Source of the DNA: Lujinxingia vulgaris
Lineage (GTDB): Bacteria; Myxococcota_A; Bradymonadia; Bradymonadales; Bradymonadaceae
Direction: 5' to 3'
Length of the DNA stretch: 64,000 nucleotides
Assembly (NCBI RefSeq): GCF_007997015.1
Contig: NZ_VOSM01000002.1
Location: 744,001-808,000, forward strand
The translations under genes were made by a program, and so were the position numbers. Position 1 is the stretch's first letter. Each line of letters begins with the position of its first letter. Positions 18,303 to 28,090 of this stretch are shown here, in pieces. The notes below the pieces were generated by a model. It made no database searches. It was not told where the DNA came from and saw nothing but the letters and a program-made list of their open reading frames with translations.

Positions 18303-19427
18303 ATGAAGGCGTTAGTCGGAGAGCATATCGAGACGCTCAAGCCCTACGTACCCGGGAAACCGATCGAGGAGCTGGAGCGAGAGCTGGGCATTGAAGGGTC
18401 GATCAAGTTGGCCAGCAACGAGAACCCGCTGGGCCCCAGCCCGAAGGCCACCGAGGCCGCACGGGCGCTGTTGACGAAAGGGCATATCTACCCCGATGGC
18501 GCCGCACATCGCCTGCGCGCGGCGGTCGCCGAATTTCACGGGGTGAGCGCGGATGAGGTCATCACCGGCAACGGCTCCAACGAGGTGCTCACCATCGCGG
18601 TGCGGACCTTCTGCACCGCAGACGATGAAGCCGTGGTCTCGGAGTACAGCTTTGCGGCCTACCCGATCATCTGTCAGGCGCAGGGGATGACGATTCGGCG
18701 CGCGCCGATGAAAGATCCGCTGACCTTCGATCTGGAGGCGATGGCGGCAGCGATCACGCCGAAGACAAAGATCGTATTTGTGGCCAACCCCAACAACCCC
18801 ACCGGCACCTACGTGCCTGCGGATGAGCTGCGCGCCTTTCTCAAGGCGGTGCCCGAAGAAGTGGTGGTGGTCGTTGATGAGGCTTACCACGAGTATGTGC
18901 AGGCGGAGGATTACGCGAGCGCCGAGACGATGCGCGATTTGCGGGAGCGCCTGATCATCTGCCGCACGTTTAGCAAATGCTACGGGCTTGCGGGGATTCG
19001 TGCCGGCTACGGGATCGCTCCTGTCGAGCTTATCGACCGCATGAACCGGGTGCGAGAGCCCTTCAACGTCAACATTCTTGCGCAGGATGCGGCCGCGGCG
19101 GCGCTCAAGGATGTGGAGTTTGTGGAGCGCTCGGTGCGCATCAACGAAGAGGGGCGCGCGATTCTCGAGGCGGGCCTTGAAGCTCTGGGCGAGCTGGGCG
19201 TGAGCTGGATCCCCAGTCAGACGAACTTCCTGCTGGTGAAGACGCCGGTGGAAGGCGTCCAGGTGTACGATGCGCTTCTTCGCAAAGGTGTGATCGTGCG
19301 CCCGATGGCCGGCTACGGGCTGGGAGAGTACGTGCGCATCTCGATTGGTACGCCCGATGAGGTGCGGCGTTGTCTGGCGTCGCTTGGCGAGGTGCTCCCC
19401 GCGCTCTTGAGCAGGGAGGAGGCATGA
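18303..19427 (+). CDS. hisC: Histidinol-phosphate aminotransferase HisC (aspartate aminotransferase fold type I)
   Basis: PLP enzyme that transaminates imidazole-acetol phosphate to L-histidinol phosphate. Many homologues also act on phenylpyruvate or prephenate-derived acids. The 374 residues show LASNENPLGPSPKA near the N-terminus, the NPNNPTG substrate loop, the VVDEAYHEY cofactor-binding Asp/Tyr, and the Schiff-base Lys225 in RTFSKCYGLAGIRAGYG. GAGGAA precedes the ATG. There are no other his genes here. Its location before cmk resembles bacteria in which the hisC/aro/cmk genes are grouped, so aromatic amino-acid transamination is a real alternative. Confidence 0.92.
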   Translation: MKALVGEHIETLKPYVPGKPIEELERELGIEGSIKLASNENPLGPSPKATEAARALLTKGHIYPDGAAHRLRAAVAEFHGVSADEVITGNGSNEVLTIAVRTFCTADDEAVVSEYSFAAYPIICQAQGMTIRRAPMKDPLTFDLEAMAAAITPKTKIVFVANPNNPTGTYVPADELRAFLKAVPEEVVVVVDEAYHEYVQAEDYASAETMRDLRERLIICRTFSKCYGLAGIRAGYGIAPVELIDRMNRVREPFNVNILAQDAAAAALKDVEFVERSVRINEEGRAILEAGLEALGELGVSWIPSQTNFLLVKTPVEGVQVYDALLRKGVIVRPMAGYGLGEYVRISIGTPDEVRRCLASLGEVLPALLSREEA

Positions 19428-20083
19428 TCGTCGCGATTGATGGTCCGGCGGGTGCCGGAAAGTCGACGATCGCTCGCGCGTTGGCTGAGAAGTTGGGGTT
19501 TCAGCTCGTGGACACCGGCGCGATGTATCGCGCGGTGGCCTTTGAGGCGGCCGCAGCCGGAGTGGATCTCCATGACGCCGAGCGCGTCGCGGAGATCGCC
19601 CGCGGGTTGCGTTTTGAGTTCAAGTTCGAAGATGGCGAGAACGTCATCTACTGCAACACCCGCGCGCTGCATCAGGAGATTCGCAGCGCCGAGGTAAGTC
19701 GCAACGCCAGCGTGATCTCGGCGCATCCCTCGGTCAGGCGCGAGCTCGTCGACCAGCAGCGTCAGGTGGGGCGCGAGCGCTCCAGCGTGTTGGAGGGGCG
19801 CGACATCGGCACGGTGGTCTTCCCCGACGCCGAGCTCAAAGTCTACATCACCGCCTCACCGGCGGTGCGCGCAAAACGGCGCGTGGAGCAAATGCGCGAA
19901 GGCGGCGAAGAGGTCGATGAGGCCGAGGTCCTGCGCGATATTGTGGAGCGGGATCGTCGAGACTCCGAGCGGGACGTTGCGCCGCTCAAGAAAGCAGACG
20001 ACGCCATCGGCATTGATTCGACCGAGGCCAGCGTCGAGGAGATCGTCGCCGGGATCTGCGAGCGCATCGCGGCGCTCCGATAG
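19424..20083 (+). CDS. cmk: (d)CMP kinase (cytidylate kinase)
   Basis: Phosphorylates CMP and dCMP with ATP in pyrimidine nucleotide salvage and synthesis. From the ATG at 19424 it has 219 residues with the P-loop GPAGAGKST (7-15), the nucleotide-binding DTGAMYRAVA, EGRDIGTVVFPDAELK and the lid segment RDRRDSERDVAPLKKADDA in two parts. All are cmk hallmarks. The start is supported by GGGAGGAGG and by a 4-base overlap with the hisC stop; an in-frame upstream GTG/ATG-like start would lie in hisC. Confidence 0.97.
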   Translation: MIVAIDGPAGAGKSTIARALAEKLGFQLVDTGAMYRAVAFEAAAAGVDLHDAERVAEIARGLRFEFKFEDGENVIYCNTRALHQEIRSAEVSRNASVISAHPSVRRELVDQQRQVGRERSSVLEGRDIGTVVFPDAELKVYITASPAVRAKRRVEQMREGGEEVDEAEVLRDIVERDRRDSERDVAPLKKADDAIGIDSTEASVEEIVAGICERIAALR

Positions 20084-20095
20084 AAACTCTTCAGA

Positions 20096-20575
20096 TTAGC
20101 GGTCGAAGTCGGCCGGCACCGGACCGCGGTCCTCAAAGATCGCGTCCGGGTACTTCGACATCAGGGGAGGGCGCTCGGCGGGCTCAAAGTAGCGAAGCTC
20201 CGCGCTCTCCCCGTCGATGGCCTCAAGCTGACCGCCGGTCACTTCGACGGCAAAGACGATGACCACCGACTCGAGTTCATCGCCGTTGGGGTAGGTGACC
20301 CGAAAGCCCTGGCGGTCGCCGCCGTACACCCCGAGGATATGCGTCGGTTGCACGTGAAGCCCGCACTCCTCATAGACCTCGCGCACGATCGCCTGCGCGG
20401 GCGACTCGCCGGGGTCGATGGTGCCGGAGGGAAGCGACCACAGCCCGTTGTCGCGGCGGCGCTGGAAGAGCACGCGCCCCTCTTCGTCGCGCACCACCGC
20501 AGCGACCGCGGGCACAAAGAGCAGCTCGTGGCCAACCTTCTGACGCAGGCCTCGCAAAAAGTCAGAGATGGGCAT
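20096..20575 (-). CDS. Nudix hydrolase
   Basis: The 159 residues contain a perfect Nudix box at 51-73 (G-x5-E-x7-REVYEE-C-G-L), the metal-binding site for hydrolysing nucleoside diphosphates linked to another moiety. The rest resembles ADP-ribose or NTP pyrophosphatase-like Nudix proteins (FVPAVAAVVRDEEGRVLFQRR at the start, split here as two strands). The substrate cannot be assigned. It follows two ArsA-like ATPase genes with only 4 bases between, so it is probably the last gene of that operon, and it converges on cmk. Confidence 0.9.
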   Translation of the reverse strand: MPISDFLRGLRQKVGHELLFVPAVAAVVRDEEGRVLFQRRRDNGLWSLPSGTIDPGESPAQAIVREVYEECGLHVQPTHILGVYGGDRQGFRVTYPNGDELESVVIVFAVEVTGGQLEAIDGESAELRYFEPAERPPLMSKYPDAIFEDRGPVPADFDR

Positions 20576-20579
20576 CCGC

Positions 20580-21794
20580 TTAGCCCTTCGCCGTGACGGC
20601 GCGCCCCTCGGGATCGAGGGGGGTGATGAAGTCGCTGAGTTTGAGGAGGTGCGTGAGGTTATGCACGTCTTCGCCCAACAGGGGGATCAGGCGCAGCGCT
20701 TCCTGGCCGACCTTTGTGGCCAATGAGGCGATGGCTTCCCGGTCGCGGATGGCGAGTTTGGCGAGCTGGAGGTAATGCGTCTCCAGACGCTGGCGCAGCG
20801 CACTGATCTTCTCGGAGCTCGCCGCGTGGTCGGCTTCGCGAAGCAGCGCGTCGAGGTCCGCGTCGTCGATGGCCGCAATGTCTTCGGGGTGAAAGCGGGG
20901 GATGACGCGGTTGATGATGAAGAAGTCGGCGCGTTGTTCGAGCTGGCCGAGCTTCTCATGAAAGTACACCGCCTCTTTGATGCGTCGGGGGTCGGCGCTG
21001 GTGATGATGAAAAAATGCGTCAGCGGGTCGCGCAGGATGAACTCGATGAGCTCACCGCGCTGCTGCAGGGTCTCCTGCAGGTAATGAAAGGTGTCGAAGA
21101 ACTCCACCAGATCGTTGACGAAGCTCTCGCCAAGAACCTTGGAGATGAGGCTGAGCACGATGGAGCCCGGGTTGAAGACGCGCCCCAGCAGGCCGCTTTT
21201 GCGGTTGGGTAAAAACCACTTGATGATGCGCTCATCGAAGAAGGTGCTGGCGCGACCGGGGGTTTCCAGAAACTCCAGTGCGTTTTTGGTCGGCGGGGTG
21301 TCGAGGATGACCAGGTCGAAGTAACCGCCGGTGTAGAGATCGTGGAGCTTCTCCAGCGCCATGTATTCCTGCATACCGTGCAGCGCCGAGGAGAGGAGGC
21401 GGAAGATGTTGTTTTCTTTGGCCCGTTTGAGCGCGCCTTTGTCGGGGGCGAGGCGGTCGACCAGGTCGTTAAAGGTCTTCTCGGAGTCGAGCATCATCGC
21501 CCAGAGCTCACCGCCGTTATCTTCTTTTCCGGTGAGTTTGAGTGCTTCGGTGAGGTCGATCTTTTGAGGATCGTTGGTCAGGTCATCGAGCCCCAGGCTG
21601 TTTGCCAGGCGGCGGGCCGGGTCGATGGTCATGACGATGGTCTTGCGACCGGCCATCGCCGCGCGCAGCCCGACCGCGGCCGAGGTGGTGGTCTTGCCGA
21701 CGCCGCCCGGGCCCACACAGACGATGAGGCGCCCGGAGTCGAGCAGGTGGCGCAGAGGTGCGGCGTTGGCGTCTGAGCGGGGGCTTGCTGTCAC
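20580..21794 (-). CDS. ArsA/Get3-family ATPase, subunit lacking the signature lysine
   Basis: SIMIBI-class P-loop ATPase of 404 residues. The Walker A is GPGGVGKTT (28-36), followed by the Switch-like TIDPARRLANSLGL and DTPPTKNALEFLETP. The deviant Walker A of ArsA, Get3 and MinD normally reads K-G-G-x-G-K; here Pro replaces the first (signature) Lys. The neighbouring paralogue keeps it. This matches actinobacterial paired ATPases such as Rv3679/Rv3680 (BagA/BagB), reported as a Get3-like heterodimer. No arsB, arsR or arsD is near, so arsenic transport is unlikely. It starts 21 bases after the paralogue and is followed by the Nudix gene. Confidence 0.88.
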   Translation of the reverse strand: MTASPRSDANAAPLRHLLDSGRLIVCVGPGGVGKTTTSAAVGLRAAMAGRKTIVMTIDPARRLANSLGLDDLTNDPQKIDLTEALKLTGKEDNGGELWAMMLDSEKTFNDLVDRLAPDKGALKRAKENNIFRLLSSALHGMQEYMALEKLHDLYTGGYFDLVILDTPPTKNALEFLETPGRASTFFDERIIKWFLPNRKSGLLGRVFNPGSIVLSLISKVLGESFVNDLVEFFDTFHYLQETLQQRGELIEFILRDPLTHFFIITSADPRRIKEAVYFHEKLGQLEQRADFFIINRVIPRFHPEDIAAIDDADLDALLREADHAASSEKISALRQRLETHYLQLAKLAIRDREAIASLATKVGQEALRLIPLLGEDVHNLTHLLKLSDFITPLDPEGRAVTAKG

Positions 21795-21815
21795 CGAGGA
21801 GCTCCTACAGGGCGC

Positions 21816-22826
21816 TTAGATGGCCAGGGGATGATCGAGAGAGGAGGCGTCGCCATCGAGCTGACGGGCGACGCGGGCAACGACGTCGTCGCCGGAGGTC
21901 TCATAGAAGATGGGCAGCTCAATGACCGGAGCGTCGACGCGGCTGCGTAGCTCGCCGAGGTAGCGCTGGTCGCGGTCATGCCAGCCCAGCGCCAGGGCGT
22001 TGCCTTCGACGAGGCGGGCCAGGGCGTCGGACTCGTCGGTGGGCTCCTCGTCGAAGAGGAGGCTGCTGGTGCCCGGCGTGCTCGCGCGCACGCGGTTGAG
22101 CAGGGCGTCGAACAGGGGGCGGTCATCGTCGTGCAGGGGGGCGCGGTGCACCATATTGGCGATGGCCAGTGTGAGGGGGCGACCGAGCACACTTTTAAGG
22201 TTGCCCGCGAGCTCGATGGTCTCGTTAACCGGCATCTCTTCGGGGAGGCAGACCGCAGCGATGGCGGTCTGCTTCGGATCGTTGATGATCTCGGCCACCT
22301 GCGCGGTCATCTTCGCGATGGGACCAATGCCGCGCATCATGCCGTTCATGGTCGCGGGAACATTGAGAAAGGTCACAGCATGGCCGCTGGCCGGCAGATC
22401 GACGATGATATGGTCGTAGCGTGGCCGCCCCTGATCTTCGGCCTCATAAAAGACGCGGATCTGGTCGAGGATCGTGACCTCGTTGACGGAAGGCGCGGCT
22501 TTAAAAAAGACGCGGGCCACCCGGTTGTTGATCACCGCTCGCGCCACACGTTCGCCAGGCACAAAGCGGGTCAGCGTGGCCACGAAGCAGTCTTCGGCCA
22601 TCAGGTTCGAGGCGTAGAGCGTCTCGGAGAGTTTTACGGGCTCAAGGCCCGTGCCTTCGTAGCCATAGAGGTCTTCCATGGCCGAGAAGGTGTCGGTCTC
22701 CAGCACCAGGGTGCGTTTTCCGCGGGAGGCCAGGGCCTTGCCCAGGGCGGCGGTCACGGTGCTTTTCCCCACGCCACCTTTGCCGGTGACGAAGATCAAG
22801 CGCTTGTCGAGGAGGGGGTCCAGCAT
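21816..22826 (-). CDS. ArsA/Get3-family ATPase, subunit with signature lysine
   Basis: From the ATG at 22826 it has 336 residues and begins with the deviant Walker A GKGGVGKST (15-23), including signature Lys16, then LVLETDTFSAMEDLYGYEG and a switch DLPASGHAVTFL. These place it with ArsA/Get3 ATPases, which dimerise and act as targeting chaperones or pump motors. In-frame starts further upstream (22922) give an unlikely N-terminus. It is the first gene of a three-gene minus-strand unit with its paralogue and a Nudix hydrolase. A heterodimer with the paralogue is inferred; the client is unknown. Confidence 0.88.
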   Translation of the reverse strand: MLDPLLDKRLIFVTGKGGVGKSTVTAALGKALASRGKRTLVLETDTFSAMEDLYGYEGTGLEPVKLSETLYASNLMAEDCFVATLTRFVPGERVARAVINNRVARVFFKAAPSVNEVTILDQIRVFYEAEDQGRPRYDHIIVDLPASGHAVTFLNVPATMNGMMRGIGPIAKMTAQVAEIINDPKQTAIAAVCLPEEMPVNETIELAGNLKSVLGRPLTLAIANMVHRAPLHDDDRPLFDALLNRVRASTPGTSSLLFDEEPTDESDALARLVEGNALALGWHDRDQRYLGELRSRVDAPVIELPIFYETSGDDVVARVARQLDGDASSLDHPLAI

Positions 22827-23022
22827 CGTCAGGAAGATCCTTGCACTGCGGGCCAAAAACAACAGGGACAAGCTAGCGACATCGGCGCAGTGGGCAACGT
22901 CAAACATCTCTCGCGCACGCAATCGTCATGTGCGCGGGACCGAGTGGTCAGGTGCCACTGGTTGTAGAGAGGGGGCTGCGTGGTGTCAATGCGTCAGGTG
23001 CCGGCGAGGGGCGCGCAAACGC

Positions 23023-23054
23023 AACGAGGCGGCCCCGAATGGGGCCGCCTCGTT
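23023..23054 (-). terminator. Long perfect hairpin downstream of rpsA
   Basis: A 14-bp perfect stem (arms 23023-23036 and 23041-23054) closes a 4-base loop, about 70 bases past the rpsA stop. No T-run follows, only GCGTTT on the minus strand. It is the likely 3' end or a stabilising hairpin of the rpsA mRNA. Confidence 0.55.
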
Positions 23055-23126
23055 GATGACTCTAAGCCAGACGCGCTAAGGCGCGCGACGCTGGCGAGCA
23101 TAAAGGCGCTCGCCAGGGTGAGGAGC

Positions 23127-24842
<1,716 letters not shown>

Positions 24843-25178
24843 TGACGACCTTGAACATATCGCTCAGCGAGCGACGGTTGGTTTTGGGGAGGTTCGCCCG
24901 CCGGCCCCCGTGGCCAGCGTCTCGTAGAAGGCGACCTTCGCCGTGAGAAAGTAGAACGTGTGTGACGCCTGTAACTCCGCCAGAAGATGCGCACCGTTAA
25001 GAGGCGGGCGCACTTCATGCTTCAGTCGCGGGTAAATCGGCGACGCGGAAACCTAACGACGCAATTGGGGGTTGTCAATGGTGTGGTGAGGTCGTGGGGG
25101 AGACCGTGGCGGCACCACGTATAGCGCCGGCGATAGGCGCGTCGTTTTTGAGGACGTTTTGAGTGGAGGTTGGGGCGG
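24843..25178. other. Intergenic region upstream of rpsA
   Basis: About 335 bases without a gene. It holds the rpsA promoter (annotated separately) and a leader of roughly 200 bases. The rest (25080-25178) lies beyond the end of the next minus-strand gene and shows no clear terminator. Confidence 0.6.
25050..25078 (-). promoter_or_regulatory. Sigma-70 promoter of rpsA
   Basis: On the minus strand a consensus -35 TTGACA (25078-25073) and TAGGTT (25055-25050) are separated by exactly 17 bases. Transcription would start near 25043, leaving a leader of about 200 bases before the rpsA ATG. Confidence 0.65.
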
Positions 25179-26531
25179 TCATTCAGCGTCGGCCGGTGGT
25201 TCGTAGCGCATTAAGAGAGCGTTGGAGGTGATCGGCTTGTTGCCGGAATTCATGGGGAACTCGCGCTGAGGGCTGAAGGGCTCGGGAACCACAACGATCT
25301 TATAAGACGCCATCTCTTCTGTGAGATCGAAGGTGATCGGCAGTTTCACGCCGCGCTCCTCTTCCCAGACCGCGTCGAGTCCCTCGATGGCGGGAGGTTC
25401 GAGCAAAAACATGTCGATGACCTCTTCGTTGCGGAGCACGTAGTAGAGGTTCTGGCCGATGGTGTGCGTATAACGAAGTCCGCCGTTGACCGTGAAAAAG
25501 TCGAGGGTGACGGATGGCTCGGAGAAGACGAACTCTTTCGTGAGTTCGCCGTTGGGAAAGTCCTCGTCCCAGACCCAGTTGTATTGGCGCCAGTCAAAGC
25601 GATCTGTGGGTGGGGCCAGGAACATGAGGTTGAGCTCCTGCACGTAGCCCCAGGGGCTGGCGTCCTCCCAGAGGACGGCGTCGTCCTGGCGATCTTCGAT
25701 GTCGGCGTGAGATTTGAAGTCGTAGCTGCCGTAGTAGACCGTCATCGTTTGATGCTGCTCGGAGTTCCGTACGTGAATGAAACTGTTTCGTTCGGCGAGG
25801 AATCGTCGATCGGGGTATTCGCGCCAAACGGGTAGAATCAGCAGTTGTACGTTGTAGGTGCCTTTTTCGGGAAAAGCCCAGGGGGGAATGACGAAGGTGG
25901 AGTTAAACGTGACGAAAGGCTCGCGGTAGATGGTTTGCACGGTCGCGTAATCGCTCTCGGGCCAGGACTCGATTTCTTCCATCGAAGGGAAGTGTCGCTC
26001 ATCGACTTCGATGTATCGGATCGGAAGGTAGCGGCCCTCATGAAGTGCTATGACTTGAAACTCGCCAGGTAGCCACCAGTGTGCGTCGCTCTGGGTAAGG
26101 GAAGCATCGAGGACCAAATATTCGCCTTCGTAAAGCCAGACCTCTTTCATTCCGGCCGAGTACAGAATGTGGTCTCGCATTCCGCGCGCGCCGCGCTCAA
26201 ATACACCTTCGACACATGCGTCATTGCATGAATACGTTTGGGGTAGGGGGGAGGCGTAGCCGATGCGACAAGGTTCGCTTGGCTCGGGTTTTTGGAATGG
26301 AACGGTGGGATCTTTAACGGCGCGAACGCATATTTCTGCATCTGATGTATCAGTTTTATTCACATCTTCTGGTTGTACGTCGTGAGCTGCGTCTTCGTTG
26401 CCTGCGTCCTCTGTATCGATGTCATTATAAACATCTTCGGTGTCGTCGGGGATATGTATAGGGTCTTCGACGTCTCTTGAGCATCCGACCAGGGTGATGG
26501 CCATTAAGAGTTGCCAGGTCGTAATTTTCAT
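25179..26531 (-). CDS. Putative lipoprotein of unknown function, low-GC
   Basis: The 450-residue protein starts with a short signal sequence and lipobox (ITLVGC, Cys17), so it is probably an outer-membrane lipoprotein. An Asp/Glu-rich stalk (about residues 20-68) follows, as in many Myxococcota surface lipoproteins. The remaining ~380 residues are rich in aromatic residues with Cys at about 87, 100 and 105, and no domain I recognise. Base composition, especially at the 5' end, is visibly AT-richer than the flanking genes, suggesting acquisition from elsewhere. A GC-rich hairpin lies between it and the preceding minus-strand gene; the two may form an operon. Confidence 0.7.
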   Translation of the reverse strand: MKITTWQLLMAITLVGCSRDVEDPIHIPDDTEDVYNDIDTEDAGNEDAAHDVQPEDVNKTDTSDAEICVRAVKDPTVPFQKPEPSEPCRIGYASPLPQTYSCNDACVEGVFERGARGMRDHILYSAGMKEVWLYEGEYLVLDASLTQSDAHWWLPGEFQVIALHEGRYLPIRYIEVDERHFPSMEEIESWPESDYATVQTIYREPFVTFNSTFVIPPWAFPEKGTYNVQLLILPVWREYPDRRFLAERNSFIHVRNSEQHQTMTVYYGSYDFKSHADIEDRQDDAVLWEDASPWGYVQELNLMFLAPPTDRFDWRQYNWVWDEDFPNGELTKEFVFSEPSVTLDFFTVNGGLRYTHTIGQNLYYVLRNEEVIDMFLLEPPAIEGLDAVWEEERGVKLPITFDLTEEMASYKIVVVPEPFSPQREFPMNSGNKPITSNALLMRYEPPADAE

Positions 26532-26554
26532 CGTGAAGTCCCTGAGGTGAAAGC

Positions 26555-26589
26555 CCGCCCCCAGGTGAAAGGGCTGAACCCGGGGGCGG
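26555..26589 (-). other. Intercistronic hairpin between two exported-protein genes
   Basis: Arms CCGCCCCC (26555-26562) and GGGGGCGG (26582-26589) pair perfectly, with a further 3 bp inside a single mismatch. It lies in the 78-base gap between the two low-GC genes. It could terminate or attenuate, but on the coding (minus) strand only a weak GCTTTC follows. Confidence 0.4.
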
Positions 26590-26609
26590 TCGTTTTATGG
26601 TGTTAGTAG

Positions 26610-27799
26610 TTAGTCGTCACAGCGATTGTAGGTGACGTCTTCCGTTTTTACCCGCTCGTTGTCGTATTCTTCATCGGGAAGATATTGAAACATCGCCTCG
26701 CCGATCGCACACGCCTGTGAGTTTCCGTTGGGGGGCCTGGAATTGGGAGCTGAATAGTAGCCGACGTCGATGGCGCTGACGTCTTCGAGGTTGGCAATTT
26801 CGCGGCCAACTCGGGGGTACGTGCCGCCATCCCGGAACACCTTCATGTCGAGGGTGAGGTTGTCTGCTGGCGAACACACTTGTTCAAGCAACAAGGGATC
26901 GGGGCTTACGATGGTGTAGGTGCAAGGGTAGGCGTTGGGGACGTAGCAATCCACAACATCTTTAATCTGGGAGTAGGACTCGCCGGGCCAGTAGACGTCG
27001 GTCCATTCCGAAGGATCAACGCCTTGATGGTTTGCGTTCCACTCACCGTGGAACATGTTGAGGTAAGCGCGCCATTTGCCGGAAGGGGGCACAAGCTCGA
27101 TCCCGTCGACCCATTCGGTAGCGGGCCACAGGTTAAGTTGGGAGGACTGCTGCAGGTTGAGCGCCACGCCGATGTTGGTGTTAAGCGCGTTGACGGTGGC
27201 GGTCTGCGAGGCGTTGAGCTTGCCGTAGTCGATGGCGTAGCTGTGGAAGCGCTCGGGGTGGTGGAGTTGCTTGGTGACGTTGACGCCGTCGATGTAAATC
27301 TGGCCTTTCTCGTCGGAGAGGGCGTCGTACACAAACACGCCGGTGGACGAGGTCAGCGGGAGGCCGTTGGCGTCGGTCTTGAGGCTGGAGCCCACGGTGG
27401 TGAGGAAGTAGGAGTTGTTGTGGACATCCACGCCGACGAGGTCGGAGAGGGTGTCGAGGTAATGCTCCAGTGAAGTGTAGTGACCCTGACCCGGAGCGGT
27501 GGGGATGACGCCCCCGTTAAGGGCCTTCACGTCAATGTACACGCGGTAGTCGACATCAGGCTGGCCGTCGGCCTTCACCGTGCGCCAGGGCGGGGACTTG
27601 AGGTTGTCCTGCCAGTTGGAGAGGTTGTCGAGGGGAATGAGGTTGGAGACAGTGCGGCACTGGCTCTCCGAGGCCTGGGCGACGCTTCCGATCACGTCGC
27701 TGGATTCGAGCTCAGGGGATGTGCTTTCTCCATAAGCCCCCCCCCGAAAAGGGTAATGGACGCGCCGAGTGCCAGCAGTTCGGTGCGAGAAATAACCAT
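26610..27799 (-). CDS. Exported protein of unknown function, frame interrupted at a G9 tract
   Basis: The ATG at 27799 has an ideal GGAGGT seven bases upstream and opens a signal peptide (MVISRTELLALGASITLF) that runs into nine consecutive G. As written, this frame stops after 35 codons at 27694-27692. One base more (or two fewer) in the tract joins it to the long frame ending at 26610. The joined protein would be about 396 residues, continuing GGGAYGES, a good signal-peptidase site. The long frame on its own has only a GTG start at 27695 with no signal. The mature part is Asn/Asp-rich with several Cys and no family I recognise. Either phase variation, an assembly error or an early-stage pseudogene explains this. 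Confidence 0.65.
27737..27745 (-). repeat. Homopolymeric G9 tract in signal-peptide coding region
   Basis: Nine C on the plus strand, read as nine G in the gene. The length is out of frame by one base for the downstream coding region. Tracts like this slip during replication. Confidence 0.9.
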
Positions 27800-27900
27800 G
27801 ATGCTACCTCCAGAAAGATACAGTTATCCACGAACTCGCTACCAATGGCGAGCCTTCTGAATTCACCTCCCCCACACGGAGAGTACGAATTATGTTGTGG

Positions 27901-27930
27901 AGGGTAGTAACCCTTTTGAGGGGGTGTCAA
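27901..27930 (-). promoter_or_regulatory. Candidate promoter of the poly-G exported-protein gene
   Basis: Minus-strand TTGACA (27930-27925) and TACCCT (27906-27901), 18 bases apart. The -35 is perfect, the -10 partial. It would give a leader of about 95 bases. Confidence 0.4.
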
Positions 27931-28090
27931 ATGAAGAGGTGCAGACGTTGCAATCCTTTTCAAATCGGATGGTCGGCTCCGATTCGCCGGAGTGTGCGTC
28001 TGGCGGTTGTGAAAAACGCCCACACCCCTATGATGGCCGCGCAGGAAAGCCGATGATTCTTCCACGATTCGAAACTTTGAGGAGTGAGTG

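Noticed and set aside
20580-22826. Arsenic resistance (ars) operon
   Set aside because: Two ArsA-family ATPases are present, but no arsB, arsC, arsR or arsD is in the window; a Get3-like pair is the better reading.
23041-23054. Group of inverted repeats as attachment site or IS ends
   Set aside because: It is a simple 14-bp hairpin with a short loop after rpsA; no transposase, integrase or target duplication is nearby.
27712-28065. Open frame antisense to the intergenic and poly-G region
   Set aside because: It has no ribosome-binding site, no family resemblance and odd composition; the GGAGGT-preceded ATG at 27799 explains this region better.
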